Shown in pieces: positions 1-5,666 of a stretch of DNA of 6,920 nt. A program made the position numbers and the translations under genes. Source of the stretch: Pseudomonadota bacterium (lineage in GTDB: Bacteria; Pseudomonadota; Alphaproteobacteria; JAAXGF01). A model generated the notes under the pieces. That model ran no database searches. It worked only from the letters and a program-made list of their open reading frames with translations, and had not been told where the DNA came from. How positions within the stretch are numbered: position 1 is the first letter of the stretch; every line of letters begins with the position of its first letter. The stretch is from NCBI GenBank assembly GCA_022563655.1, contig JADFMW010000146.1, positions 1-6,920 on the forward strand, written 5' to 3'.

Positions 1-1290
1 GTGCCGATGGACCCATCGAAGTTGGGCGCGCGCGAGGCGGCGGCCTTGATTGCCGGGGGGCGGCTCACCGCCGTGGCCCTGGCGGAGGCCTGCCTGGCGC
101 GCATCGAGGCGCGCGAGGAAGAGGTCGGGGCCTGGGCCCACCTCGATCCCGGGGCCGCGCTGGAGCAGGCCCGCGCCTGCGATGCCCGCGGCCCGGCGGG
201 GCCGCTCCACGGCGTGCCGGTGGGCGTCAAGGACATCATCGACACCGCCGACATGCCGACCGAGTACGGCTCGCCGATCTACCGGGGGAACCGGCCCGCG
301 GCGGACGCGGACTGCGTCGTCCGGGTCCGCGCGGCGGGCGGGGTGGTTCTGGGCAAGACGGTGGCCACGGAATTCGCTTTCCGCCACCCCTACATCCAAA
401 CGCGCAACCCGCACAATCCGGGCCGAACCCCGGGCGGCTCGTCGAGCGGCTCGGCCGCCGCGGTCGCCGACTTCATGGTGCCGCTTGCCTTCGGCACCCA
501 GACCGGCGGCTCGATCATTCGTCCGGCGTCGTACTGCGGCGTCTACGGCTACAAGCCGACCTTCGGGACCTACGATCTCGCGGGGGTAAAGCCGCTCGCC
601 GCCGGGCTCGACACCCTCGGCTGCTTCGCGCGCAACCTCGACGACATCGCCTGGTTCGGGGCGGCGCTTTCGGGCCGGGCGCCAGCCAAGATTCCGCCAT
701 GGTCGGGCGCGGCGCCCCGCGTTGGGCTGGCCCGCACGCACGAATGGTCCCACGCCGAGCCGGCGACGGTCGAGGCCGTCGAGACCGCCGGCGCGCGGCT
801 CGGCCAGGCGGGGGCAACGGTCGCCGAGATTAGCCTGCCCGACGCTTTCGCTGGGCTCGCCGATGCGCATACGACGATCATGGCGGTCGAGGCGGCACAG
901 GCCCTGGCCTGGGAACGGGAAAACCACGCGGAACGGTTGAGCGCGCGCATGCGCGCCCAGCTCGACAAGGGCGCGGCCGCCTCGATCGAGACCTACGAGA
1001 GCGCCACGAGGCTGGCCCGGGATTGCCGCGCGCGCTTGGCCGAGGCGTTCGACGGCAACGACGTGCTGCTCACCGCCAGCGCCGCGGGCGAGGCCCCGGA
1101 GGGGCTCGAGTGGACCGGCGATGCGACCTTCAACCGGGTCTGGACCCTGCTGCACGTCCCCTGCGTGACGATTCCCTTCGCCCGCGGGCCGACCGGCATG
1201 CCGGTCGGAGTTCAGCTCGTGGCCCGGCCGGGCGAGGACGCGCGCCTGCTCGCCACGGCGAAGTGGATCGCCGCCCGACTCGGCGTTTGA
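1..1290 (+). CDS. Amidase-signature family hydrolase
   Basis: This is a cytoplasmic amide hydrolase of the amidase-signature (GatA/malonamidase) superfamily; the substrate cannot be told from sequence. The Ser-cisSer-Lys triad is visible: Lys77 in GVPVGVKDIIDT, cis-Ser147 in the Gly/Ser-rich segment TPGGSSSGSAAA (143-154), and nucleophile Ser171 in GTQTGGSIIRPAS. The order and spacing match the family. The C-terminus ends on the usual GMPVGVQLVARPGEDARLL block, so the 3' end is complete. The 429 residues are close to normal for stand-alone amidases. The GTG at base 1 is the first codon of the window, so the ribosome binding site is not visible. ATG at base 7 or a start further upstream are possible. 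The gene converges on the cupredoxin gene with a 46-nt gap (1291-1336) in which I see no clear terminator. It is probably unrelated to mercury resistance. It is unlikely to be the GatA subunit itself, since no gatB or gatC is visible. Confidence 0.9.
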   Translation: MPMDPSKLGAREAAALIAGGRLTAVALAEACLARIEAREEEVGAWAHLDPGAALEQARACDARGPAGPLHGVPVGVKDIIDTADMPTEYGSPIYRGNRPAADADCVVRVRAAGGVVLGKTVATEFAFRHPYIQTRNPHNPGRTPGGSSSGSAAAVADFMVPLAFGTQTGGSIIRPASYCGVYGYKPTFGTYDLAGVKPLAAGLDTLGCFARNLDDIAWFGAALSGRAPAKIPPWSGAAPRVGLARTHEWSHAEPATVEAVETAGARLGQAGATVAEISLPDAFAGLADAHTTIMAVEAAQALAWERENHAERLSARMRAQLDKGAAASIETYESATRLARDCRARLAEAFDGNDVLLTASAAGEAPEGLEWTGDATFNRVWTLLHVPCVTIPFARGPTGMPVGVQLVARPGEDARLLATAKWIAARLGV

Positions 1291-1336
1291 GAGCCCGGGG
1301 TATCACGGGTAATTCGGCGGCCAGCCGGCGGCGCGC

Positions 1337-1816
1337 TCAGCGAATTACAATCCTGCCCGTCATCCCGAAGGTGTCGTGGAGGGGCACCGAGCACTCGAGA
1401 TCGTACGTCCCGGGCGTCACCGCGACGAAGTAGAGGTCCGTCGCCTCCTCGCTAGCCACGACGAGCCTCTTGACGTACGGCAACGCGGTCTCGCTGCCGC
1501 CCGAGCGCACCTTCTGCACGGCGATGGCGGCGAAGAACCCCTCGGCATCGAAAGTGTGGCTGAGCTTCCCCCGGTTCTCGATGCGGAGGCGGTAGGGAGC
1601 GCCCTTTCGGAACTCCAGCTCTTGCGGCGTAAACCGGAACTCGGAGAGCGCAACGGTGACCGTTTCGGCCTTCGACCACTCGGCGGCCGCGACGCGCGCC
1701 TTCGCGTCCTCGACGTAGCCCTGCGGCGGCTCGCCAAGAAGCACCTCTCCGGGCGCGCACGCGCTCATCCCCGAGAGCCCCAGCGCAATCAGTATCGCTC
1801 GAACGTTCCCAACCAT
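1337..1816 (-). CDS. Cupredoxin-like lipoprotein, distal gene of the mer cluster
   Basis: This 159-residue exported protein has a predicted lipoprotein signal (residues 1-19, hydrophobic ILIALGLSGMSA, then Cys20). A variable stretch (21-50) follows, and then one cupredoxin beta-sandwich domain (about 52-159). The type-1 copper ligand set looks complete: His87 in KLSHTF, and Cys142, His147 and Met152 in ECSVPLHDTFGM, giving the classical C-x4-H-x4-M loop. The lipobox is imperfect (Met at -3), so a plain signal peptide or anchor is an alternative. The ATG start was chosen because AGGAGG lies 9 nt upstream; a GTG 33 nt upstream would put a charged RERRERRKG run before the signal. The gene reads in the same direction as merA but 130 nt downstream, with no convincing promoter in the gap, so co-transcription is plausible but unproven. 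Its function is unknown: electron carrier, copper protein, or metal-binding protein of the envelope. It is not a recognised mer gene. Confidence 0.85.
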   Translation of the reverse strand: MVGNVRAILIALGLSGMSACAPGEVLLGEPPQGYVEDAKARVAAAEWSKAETVTVALSEFRFTPQELEFRKGAPYRLRIENRGKLSHTFDAEGFFAAIAVQKVRSGGSETALPYVKRLVVASEEATDLYFVAVTPGTYDLECSVPLHDTFGMTGRIVIR

Positions 1817-1825
1817 GGCACCCTT

Positions 1826-1831
1826 CCTCCT
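1826..1831 (-). promoter_or_regulatory. Shine-Dalgarno site deciding the cupredoxin start
   Basis: AGGAGG on the - strand lies 9 nt before the ATG at 1816. It is the strongest ribosome binding site in the window. It selects this start over the in-frame GTG at 1849 and suggests efficient independent translation of the last gene. Confidence 0.7.
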
Positions 1832-1839
1832 CTCGCGGC

Positions 1840-1860
1840 GCTCCCTCACACCGGCGTTCG
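1840..1860 (-). repeat. Leader motif shared with merT, copy 1 (upstream of cupredoxin)
   Basis: On the + strand this reads GCTCCCTCACA, then CCGG, then CGTTCG. The same 17 bases without the CCGG occur at 5479-5495, directly before merT. Both copies lie upstream of and on the same strand as a mer-cluster gene. The - strand form contains GTGTGAGGGAGC, which includes a purine-rich ribosome-binding-like core. It may be a duplicated leader remnant or coincidence in GC-rich DNA. Confidence 0.4.
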
Positions 1861-1946
1861 GAGCGCGGGCCCGCAGCGCAAATCACCTTGGCGAGGACTA
1901 GAGTGCCCGGCCCGCCAACCTTTTGTCCACCGTCGATTTCGCCCGC

Positions 1947-3377
1947 CTATCCGGCGCAGCATGAAAGCCGCTTGACGTCCCTGGTGAAGCTCTGGGCGGC
2001 CAGCCTCAGGCCCTCCACGGTCGTGAGGTACGGGAAGATAGTTTCCGCTAGGTCTGTAAAGGTAAGACCTTGTTTGATTGCCAGCGTGGCCGTCTGGATG
2101 CTGTCACCGCCCTCGGGTGCGAGGATATGCGCACCCAAGAGCCGGCCGGAATCGCTGTCCGCCACCAGCTTGATAAGCCCCCGGGTGTCGCGGGCGGCTA
2201 TGGCGCGGGCAACATGGGCAAGAGGCAGGATCGAGGTTCGTACATTAAGGCCTTGTTTGCGGGCGTCCGCTTCGGTCAGGCCCACGCTCGCTACCTGCGG
2301 ATCGGTGAACACCACGGAAGGCATGGCCGTGGCGTCGTAGCGGCGGGCGTCGCCGTTCAGGGCGTTCTCGGCCGCGATCTTGGCCCCGTAGGCGGCCATG
2401 TAGACGAACATGTCGCGCCCGGTAACGTCGCCGGCGGCGTAGACGCCGGGTTTGTTGGTGCGCATCCGGTCGTCGACCTTGATGCCGTCATTCGGCGTCA
2501 GTTCTACGCCGGCCTCCCCCAGACCTAACCCTTGCGTATTGGGCCGGCGGCCGGTCGCGACCAGCACCCTTTCGGCCTCGATCGTCTCCTCGGCGCCGTC
2601 GACCGCGATGGCGAGGGCGACACCTTCCGCCGTACGCCGAATTTCCCTGTAGGAGACACCGCCGCGCACGGTGATGCCTTCGTCCCTGAAGTAACCGGCC
2701 AGGGCCTCGCCGATCTCCGGCTCGGCGTCCGGCAGTAGCCGGCGCCGGCACACGACCGTTACCTTCACGCCGGCGCGGGCAAGCATCTGGACAAGCTCGC
2801 AGCCGATGTATCCGCCGCCGACCACGAGCAGCGACGCTGGCAGGCGATCGAGCTCCAGCGACGTCGTGCTGGTGAGGTAAGGGACGTCCTCGATCCCACG
2901 AATCGGGGGTACCGCGGGAGACGCGCCCGTCGTGATGACGATCTTGCCAGGGTGCAGAAGGCTACCGTTGACCGTCACGCCGTCGCTCGTAAGACGCGCC
3001 GGGCCCTCCTGATAGGCGATCGTATTGTATGCGGGTAGCAGGTCGGCATATTTCTCCTTCTGCATGCTCGCGACCAACTCATCCTTCTGGGCGATAAGAG
3101 CGCGCCAGTCCTCGAGACTCGCCCGGCCGCGAATTCCGGCAAAGCGCGAAGCAGCTTCGGCCTGATGCACGGCCTCGACCGCCCGTATGAGGTTCTTCGA
3201 GGGAACGCAGCCAATGTTCACGCAGGTGCCGCCGATGGTGCCGTGTCCCACCAAGGCGACCTTGGCGCCCAGCTCGGCGGCTGTAATGGCGGCGGAGAAA
3301 CCGGCGGACCCCGCACCGATGACAGCGAGATCGTAGCGGCCGTTTCCCGTCGCTGGCGGACAGCGCGTCTTGCTCAT
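1947..3377 (-). CDS. merA: Mercuric reductase MerA, core form without N-terminal HMA domain
   Basis: This cytoplasmic flavoprotein reduces Hg(II) to Hg(0) with NADPH. The motifs occur in order. The FAD-binding GAGSAG is at 21-26. The redox-active disulfide Cys52/Cys57 sits in GGTCVNIGCVPSK. The NAD(P)-binding GGGYIG is at 187-192, and the second FAD segment GVYAAGD at 311-317. In the dimerisation domain, FPYLTTVEGLRLAAQ (448-462) carries Tyr450, where lipoamide dehydrogenases have the catalytic His. The C-terminal LSCCAG has the vicinal pair Cys473/Cys474 that separates MerA from other disulfide reductases. At 476 residues it is the catalytic core only; Tn501 MerA is about 560 because of an NmerA domain. 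The ATG overlaps the merF stop (ATGA), and AAAGGAAA lies about 9 nt upstream, so translation is probably coupled. Base composition looks less GC-rich than in the flanking genes. Confidence 0.97.
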   Translation of the reverse strand: MSKTRCPPATGNGRYDLAVIGAGSAGFSAAITAAELGAKVALVGHGTIGGTCVNIGCVPSKNLIRAVEAVHQAEAASRFAGIRGRASLEDWRALIAQKDELVASMQKEKYADLLPAYNTIAYQEGPARLTSDGVTVNGSLLHPGKIVITTGASPAVPPIRGIEDVPYLTSTTSLELDRLPASLLVVGGGYIGCELVQMLARAGVKVTVVCRRRLLPDAEPEIGEALAGYFRDEGITVRGGVSYREIRRTAEGVALAIAVDGAEETIEAERVLVATGRRPNTQGLGLGEAGVELTPNDGIKVDDRMRTNKPGVYAAGDVTGRDMFVYMAAYGAKIAAENALNGDARRYDATAMPSVVFTDPQVASVGLTEADARKQGLNVRTSILPLAHVARAIAARDTRGLIKLVADSDSGRLLGAHILAPEGGDSIQTATLAIKQGLTFTDLAETIFPYLTTVEGLRLAAQSFTRDVKRLSCCAG

Positions 3378-3772
3378 GAGATTGTTTCCTTTGTATCCGC
3401 CAGTTGGCTGCTTTGCCGCCGGACGCAGGCGCGCAGATAATAGGCATAGGCGGCAACGGCTACGGCAGCCGCGATGGAGATACCCAGCGCGTATCTGAAC
3501 CCCAACCAGAAGAGAAGTGCGGAAAGCGCTACGACGGCTGCAACGATCACGACCGTCGGCGACGGGCCTTTGCGGCCAGAGCGTAGATAGAGTGAGTAGG
3601 CGACCAGGCCCATGGAGGCGAACAAGATCGGGAACAAACCGTAGTCCAGCCAGCCGACGATCGCCGACAGTCCGGCAAGACCGACGAGAACGACCAATGC
3701 AGGCGTGAAGCAGCAGATTGCGGCAATCACCGAGCCGATAATTCCGGTACGCAGCAGCTTTCGGTCATTCAT
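3374..3772 (-). CDS. merF: MerF-like mercury transporter with an extra C-terminal helix pair
   Basis: This inner-membrane protein of 132 residues is proposed to import Hg(II) for MerA. Residues 1-64 match the MerF pattern: MNDRKLLRTGIIGS, a first helix (about 9-36) with the vicinal Cys20-Cys21 in AAICCFTP, then GLAGLSAIVGWLDY and a second helix (about 43-64). Known MerF is about 81 residues with two helices and a second Cys pair near its C-terminus. Here that pair is absent. Instead a basic loop (RSGRKG) leads to two more hydrophobic helices (about 72-91 and 94-113) and a short polar tail with a single Cys116. The start is the ATG at 3772, with AAGGAG 7 nt upstream, inside the end of merB. 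The gene overlaps merB by 8 nt and merA by 4 nt. The open frame continues far upstream through merB, but that part is out-of-frame shadow. The MerF assignment of the first half is firm; the function of the second half is unknown. Confidence 0.88.
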   Translation of the reverse strand: MNDRKLLRTGIIGSVIAAICCFTPALVVLVGLAGLSAIVGWLDYGLFPILFASMGLVAYSLYLRSGRKGPSPTVVIVAAVVALSALLFWLGFRYALGISIAAAVAVAAYAYYLRACVRRQSSQLADTKETIS

Positions 3773-4568
3773 GGCAACACTCCTTGGTCGATGGTGCGGC
3801 CAGCATGGGCGTGAAGATCGCCTTGCCGGCCTGCAATCCCTCGTACATGGACAGCCGGAAACCCTTCCCGTCGGGGTGGTTGGCGTTGCGCCAGGACGCC
3901 AGGTGCGCGTCCGAACAGAAGAACGCCATGACCCGACACAACGACTCGGCAGCGCAACCACCGAAGTATTGGATGCCCGACCACACCACGGCGCCGGAAG
4001 GGGAGAAGCCCGCAAGGGCCGCGCCATGGTCACGGGTCTCGATATGGATCGCGGCGCCACAGGCCGGGCAAGTAGACTCGATCGAAGCGTCCTTGCCGTA
4101 CATGGCGCCAACCCCGAGGGCGTCGATCGCGCACATGGCGTTGAGCACCCGATCGCCAAGACGAACTTGGTGTCCGGTGTCGCGCTCGGTGAATGGGTAC
4201 GCGCCGGTAATCGTTTCGCCGCGCGGGTCGAGAACGACCATGTCCCGCGCCTCGAGCTTCTCCAGCAGGGCGCGCAGCTCGCCAGGTCCGAACCGGGTGA
4301 TTTCGGCGAGCCGCGGGAGCGAGGGCGCACGCCCCGCCTCGGCGTAATAGTCGAGGATGGCGCGGCGCACGCGATCCTCCGCGTCCCCCAACCCCGACCA
4401 CAGCTCTTCTACCCCCATGACCTCGAAGATCGAATCGAGTGTCTCCCGTACCGTCTGGGAGGTGACGACCGACCAGTCGGGAAAGCTCACGCCGGGCGTG
4501 ATGGTCATCTCGAGACGCGGCCCGGACGGGCCGGCCCCGGAAGTTACCGGCGCCTGAGTTGGAGTCAT
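3765..4568 (-). CDS. merB: Organomercurial lyase MerB, long form with C-terminal Cys pair
   Basis: This cytoplasmic alkylmercury lyase protonolyses the C-Hg bond and hands Hg(II) to MerA, extending resistance to organomercurials. The catalytic set aligns with R831b MerB: Cys146-x-x-Asp149 in NAMCAIDAL corresponds to Cys96/Asp99, and Cys211 in ESLCRVMAFFCS to Cys159. Cys167 in STCPACGAAI matches structural Cys117, and FFCSDAHLASW follows as in the family. A helical winged-helix-like N-terminal domain spans about 62-125. At 267 residues it is longer than the usual roughly 212. There is an N-terminal extension of about 40-50 residues and a tail ending KECCHE with vicinal Cys264/Cys265. The ATG at 4568 was chosen because the gene then starts 20 nt after merP; the spacing from GGGAG to it is long, and ATG at 4508 (247 residues) is an alternative. 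A longer open frame reaching 4778 would overlap merP and is rejected. Confidence 0.93.
   Translation of the reverse strand: MTPTQAPVTSGAGPSGPRLEMTITPGVSFPDWSVVTSQTVRETLDSIFEVMGVEELWSGLGDAEDRVRRAILDYYAEAGRAPSLPRLAEITRFGPGELRALLEKLEARDMVVLDPRGETITGAYPFTERDTGHQVRLGDRVLNAMCAIDALGVGAMYGKDASIESTCPACGAAIHIETRDHGAALAGFSPSGAVVWSGIQYFGGCAAESLCRVMAFFCSDAHLASWRNANHPDGKGFRLSMYEGLQAGKAIFTPMLAAPSTKECCHE
3780..3785 (-). promoter_or_regulatory. Shine-Dalgarno site of merF, inside the merB 3' end
   Basis: AAGGAG on the - strand is 7 nt before the merF ATG. It lies within the last codons of merB. It fixes the merF start within a much longer open frame and supports coupled translation of merB and merF. Confidence 0.7.
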
Positions 4569-4588
4569 CCTCGTAGCGCTCCCTTTTC

Positions 4589-4987
4589 CTAATCCCTGAC
4601 CAAGGGGGCCGACGGAAAGCCGATGCTGCCCGTCGCCTCGATCAGCGCGGCCACGTCGGTCCTTGTGTCGTCGAACCTGACCACGGCTGTCTGGTCGCGA
4701 TACGACACGTCCACGCCGAGAACGCCCGCCACGTCCTCGAGGCTCCGCTTCACGATATAAGGACACGAGGCGCACCACATTTTCACGCTCAACGTCACGG
4801 TCTCGATCGCCGCCGCCCGAGAGGCGGGCGGGGCGTCCACCGGGGATGACGGCGCGCGAGACGACGGAGCGCCAGTCGCCGCCGCCACCCCGGAGGATGT
4901 CTGCGCCAGCATCCCGGATCCGGCGAGATAAGCGCCCGCCGCCAAGATTGCCGCTGCGGACGCCGCGATGGCACTCATGCGGTTCAT
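4589..4987 (-). CDS. merP: MerP-like Hg(II)-binding protein with N-terminal anchor and linker
   Basis: This periplasmic mercury-binding protein is expected to pass Hg(II) to MerT. Residues 62-132 form one HMA domain. It starts VTLSVKMWCASCPYIVKRSL, with the metal-binding Cys72/Cys75 (C-x-x-C), and continues with a VDVSYRDQTAVVRFDD strand region and a GFPS loop. All of this parallels Tn501 MerP (VTLSVPGMTCSACP, TFDDAKTS, GYPS). MerP normally has a roughly 19-residue cleaved signal directly before the domain. Here a hydrophobic segment (5-28) is followed by a roughly 32-residue Ala/Ser/Pro-rich linker (29-60), so the domain may be tethered to the membrane; cleavage after an Ala near 36-37 is also possible. 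The usual Gly-Met before the first Cys is replaced by Met-Trp. The start is supported by CCAGGAG 9 nt upstream. The gene lies 58 nt after merT and 20 nt before merB. Confidence 0.88.
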   Translation of the reverse strand: MNRMSAIAASAAAILAAGAYLAGSGMLAQTSSGVAAATGAPSSRAPSSPVDAPPASRAAAIETVTLSVKMWCASCPYIVKRSLEDVAGVLGVDVSYRDQTAVVRFDDTRTDVAALIEATGSIGFPSAPLVRD

Positions 4988-5045
4988 CGTTCGCTACTCC
5001 TGGCCGTAGAACACAAGCAGTCCCGTCAACGCCGCCGAGCCTCTA

Positions 5046-5477
5046 TCACTCCACCCCGAGCAGAGCCGGCGCGGCGTAGGGGAACGCCAAAGCAGCGAGC
5101 ACCAAAGCGGTCGAGGACCACAGCGCGATCTTGCCGATCCGATCCGAAATCGGCGAGGCGCAGGCGGCTTCGGCTTCGCAGGCGCTCGCAGCAGGTTTTC
5201 GATAGACCTTGTAAAACCCAGCCGCGATGAACCCCGCCGCGGGCACGAAGAAATACCATTTGTATGGGTACAGCGCCGCGAGGCTGCCGATCCACGCCCC
5301 CGAAAAGCCCAGGCTGAACAGCACCAGAGGCAGGATGCAGCACGACGACATCGCCAGCGCACCGAGAACGCCGCCGCCGGCGAATACGGTCTTTTGGGCC
5401 TTTTCACTCACGCCACGCCTCGTTCCAACCGACTCGGGCGCCGCCTGCGGCATCACCGGCGGCTCTTGACCGGACAT
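5046..5477 (-). CDS. merT: Mercuric ion transporter MerT
   Basis: This inner-membrane protein of 143 residues moves Hg(II) from the periplasm to the cytoplasm. It has three hydrophobic helices (about 31-58, 72-91 and 115-138). The first carries the vicinal pair Cys46-Cys47 in MSSCCILPLVLFSLGFSGAW, followed by IGSLAALYPYKW, which is nearly the Tn501 pattern (ACCLGPLVLIALGFSGAWIG). The cytoplasmic loop has Cys100 and Cys106, spaced six apart as in Tn501 MerT. The end FPYAAPALLG matches FPYVMPFF. It is longer than the usual 116 residues because of a roughly 20-residue polar N-terminal extension. The start at 5477 has a purine-rich GAGGGAG only 2-3 nt upstream, which is unusually close; ATG at 5453 is a possible alternative. 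It is the first structural gene after the mer promoter. Confidence 0.94.
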   Translation of the reverse strand: MSGQEPPVMPQAAPESVGTRRGVSEKAQKTVFAGGGVLGALAMSSCCILPLVLFSLGFSGAWIGSLAALYPYKWYFFVPAAGFIAAGFYKVYRKPAASACEAEAACASPISDRIGKIALWSSTALVLAALAFPYAAPALLGVE

Positions 5478-5478
5478 T

Positions 5479-5495
5479 GCTCCCTCACACGTTCG
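5479..5495 (-). repeat. Leader motif shared with cupredoxin gene, copy 2 (upstream of merT)
   Basis: The + strand reads GCTCCCTCACACGTTCG, directly before the merT ATG. It is identical to 1840-1860 except for four extra bases (CCGG) in that copy. It includes the weak merT ribosome binding site. Confidence 0.4.
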
Positions 5496-5526
5496 CAGTC
5501 GGACTACGTTGCTGATATCAATAGCA

Positions 5527-5554
5527 ATTACATATCCACGCCAGGCTTTGTCAC
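5527..5554 (-). promoter_or_regulatory. Possible second sigma70-type promoter in the merT leader
   Basis: On the - strand, GTGACA (5554-5549) and TGTAAT (5532-5527) are separated by 16 nt, each matching five of six consensus bases. Transcription would start about 40 nt before merT and bypass the MerR-controlled site. A small inverted repeat TTGCT/AGCAA (5509-5513 and 5523-5527) overlaps the expected start region. This rests on pattern only. Confidence 0.35.
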
Positions 5555-5622
5555 GAACCCATGAAGGCCGGTTCGGTCGCCGCGCGACGCTCCTGGCTTC
5601 CCTCGAAGGCAGCCTTGGCGTT

Positions 5623-5653
5623 AATATGGGACCTGTAGTAGCTACAGGTTCAA
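5623..5653 (-). promoter_or_regulatory. mer structural gene promoter (MerR-activated type)
   Basis: On the - strand, -35 TTGAAC (5653-5648) and -10 CATATT (5628-5623) are separated by 19 nt. This is the overlong spacer typical of promoters that need a MerR-family activator to untwist the DNA. The spacer is filled by the operator dyad. Transcription would start near 5616, leaving a leader of about 140 nt before merT. Confidence 0.8.
5631..5649. promoter_or_regulatory. MerR operator dyad
   Basis: The perfect inverted repeat ACCTGTAG-TAG-CTACAGGT has 8-bp arms and a 3-bp centre. It lies between the -35 and -10 of the leftward promoter and just upstream of merR. MerR is expected to bind here as a dimer, repressing without metal and activating with Hg(II), and probably also limiting its own rightward transcription. 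The Tn501 operator has GTAC half-sites around a 4-bp centre; this dyad resembles CadR/PbrR sites more. Confidence 0.85.
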
Positions 5654-5666
5654 GAGGTTTCTCGCG

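Larger units (their letters stand above)
1817..1946. other. Gap between merA and the cupredoxin gene
   Basis: These 130 bases are the longest gap within the leftward gene series. The gap holds a 10-bp perfect palindrome GCGGGCCCGC (1865-1874) and a weak inverted repeat TTGGCG/CGCCAA (1888-1893 and 1913-1918, 19-nt loop). Neither is followed by a T-run on the - strand, so neither looks like an intrinsic terminator. I find no good -35/-10 pair on the - strand. Its end nearest the cupredoxin gene carries a sequence also present in front of merT (see the repeat at 1840-1860). Confidence 0.4.

Noticed and set aside
515..968. - strand open frames inside the amidase gene
   Set aside because: They are shadow frames from high GC; the + strand encodes an intact amidase triad over the same bases.
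1865..1893. GC-rich palindrome and inverted repeat after merA as terminator
   Set aside because: There is no T-run after either on the - strand, and the stems are short or have a long loop. Not strong enough to call a terminator.
1376..1975. + strand open frame opposite the cupredoxin gene (199 codons)
   Set aside because: It overlaps a gene with an intact copper-ligand pattern and signal peptide, and its translation is Arg/Leu-rich without recognisable features.
3773..4330. N-terminal extension of the MerF-like frame
   Set aside because: It is an out-of-frame reading of merB. The MerF homology begins exactly at the ATG at 3772, behind a good Shine-Dalgarno site.
3705..4592. Long + strand open frame (295 codons) opposite merB
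   Set aside because: It is the antisense shadow of merB in GC-rich DNA. The opposite strand has clear family motifs, whereas this translation has none.
4569..4778. N-terminal extension of merB into merP
   Set aside because: The extra segment is the out-of-frame reading of the merP HMA domain and is Arg/Gly-rich. An ATG just after the merP stop is the sensible start.
5551..5562. Tiny leader frame ATG-GGT-TCG-TGA on the - strand before merT
   Set aside because: Three codons without a ribosome binding site; no attenuator-like structure accompanies it.
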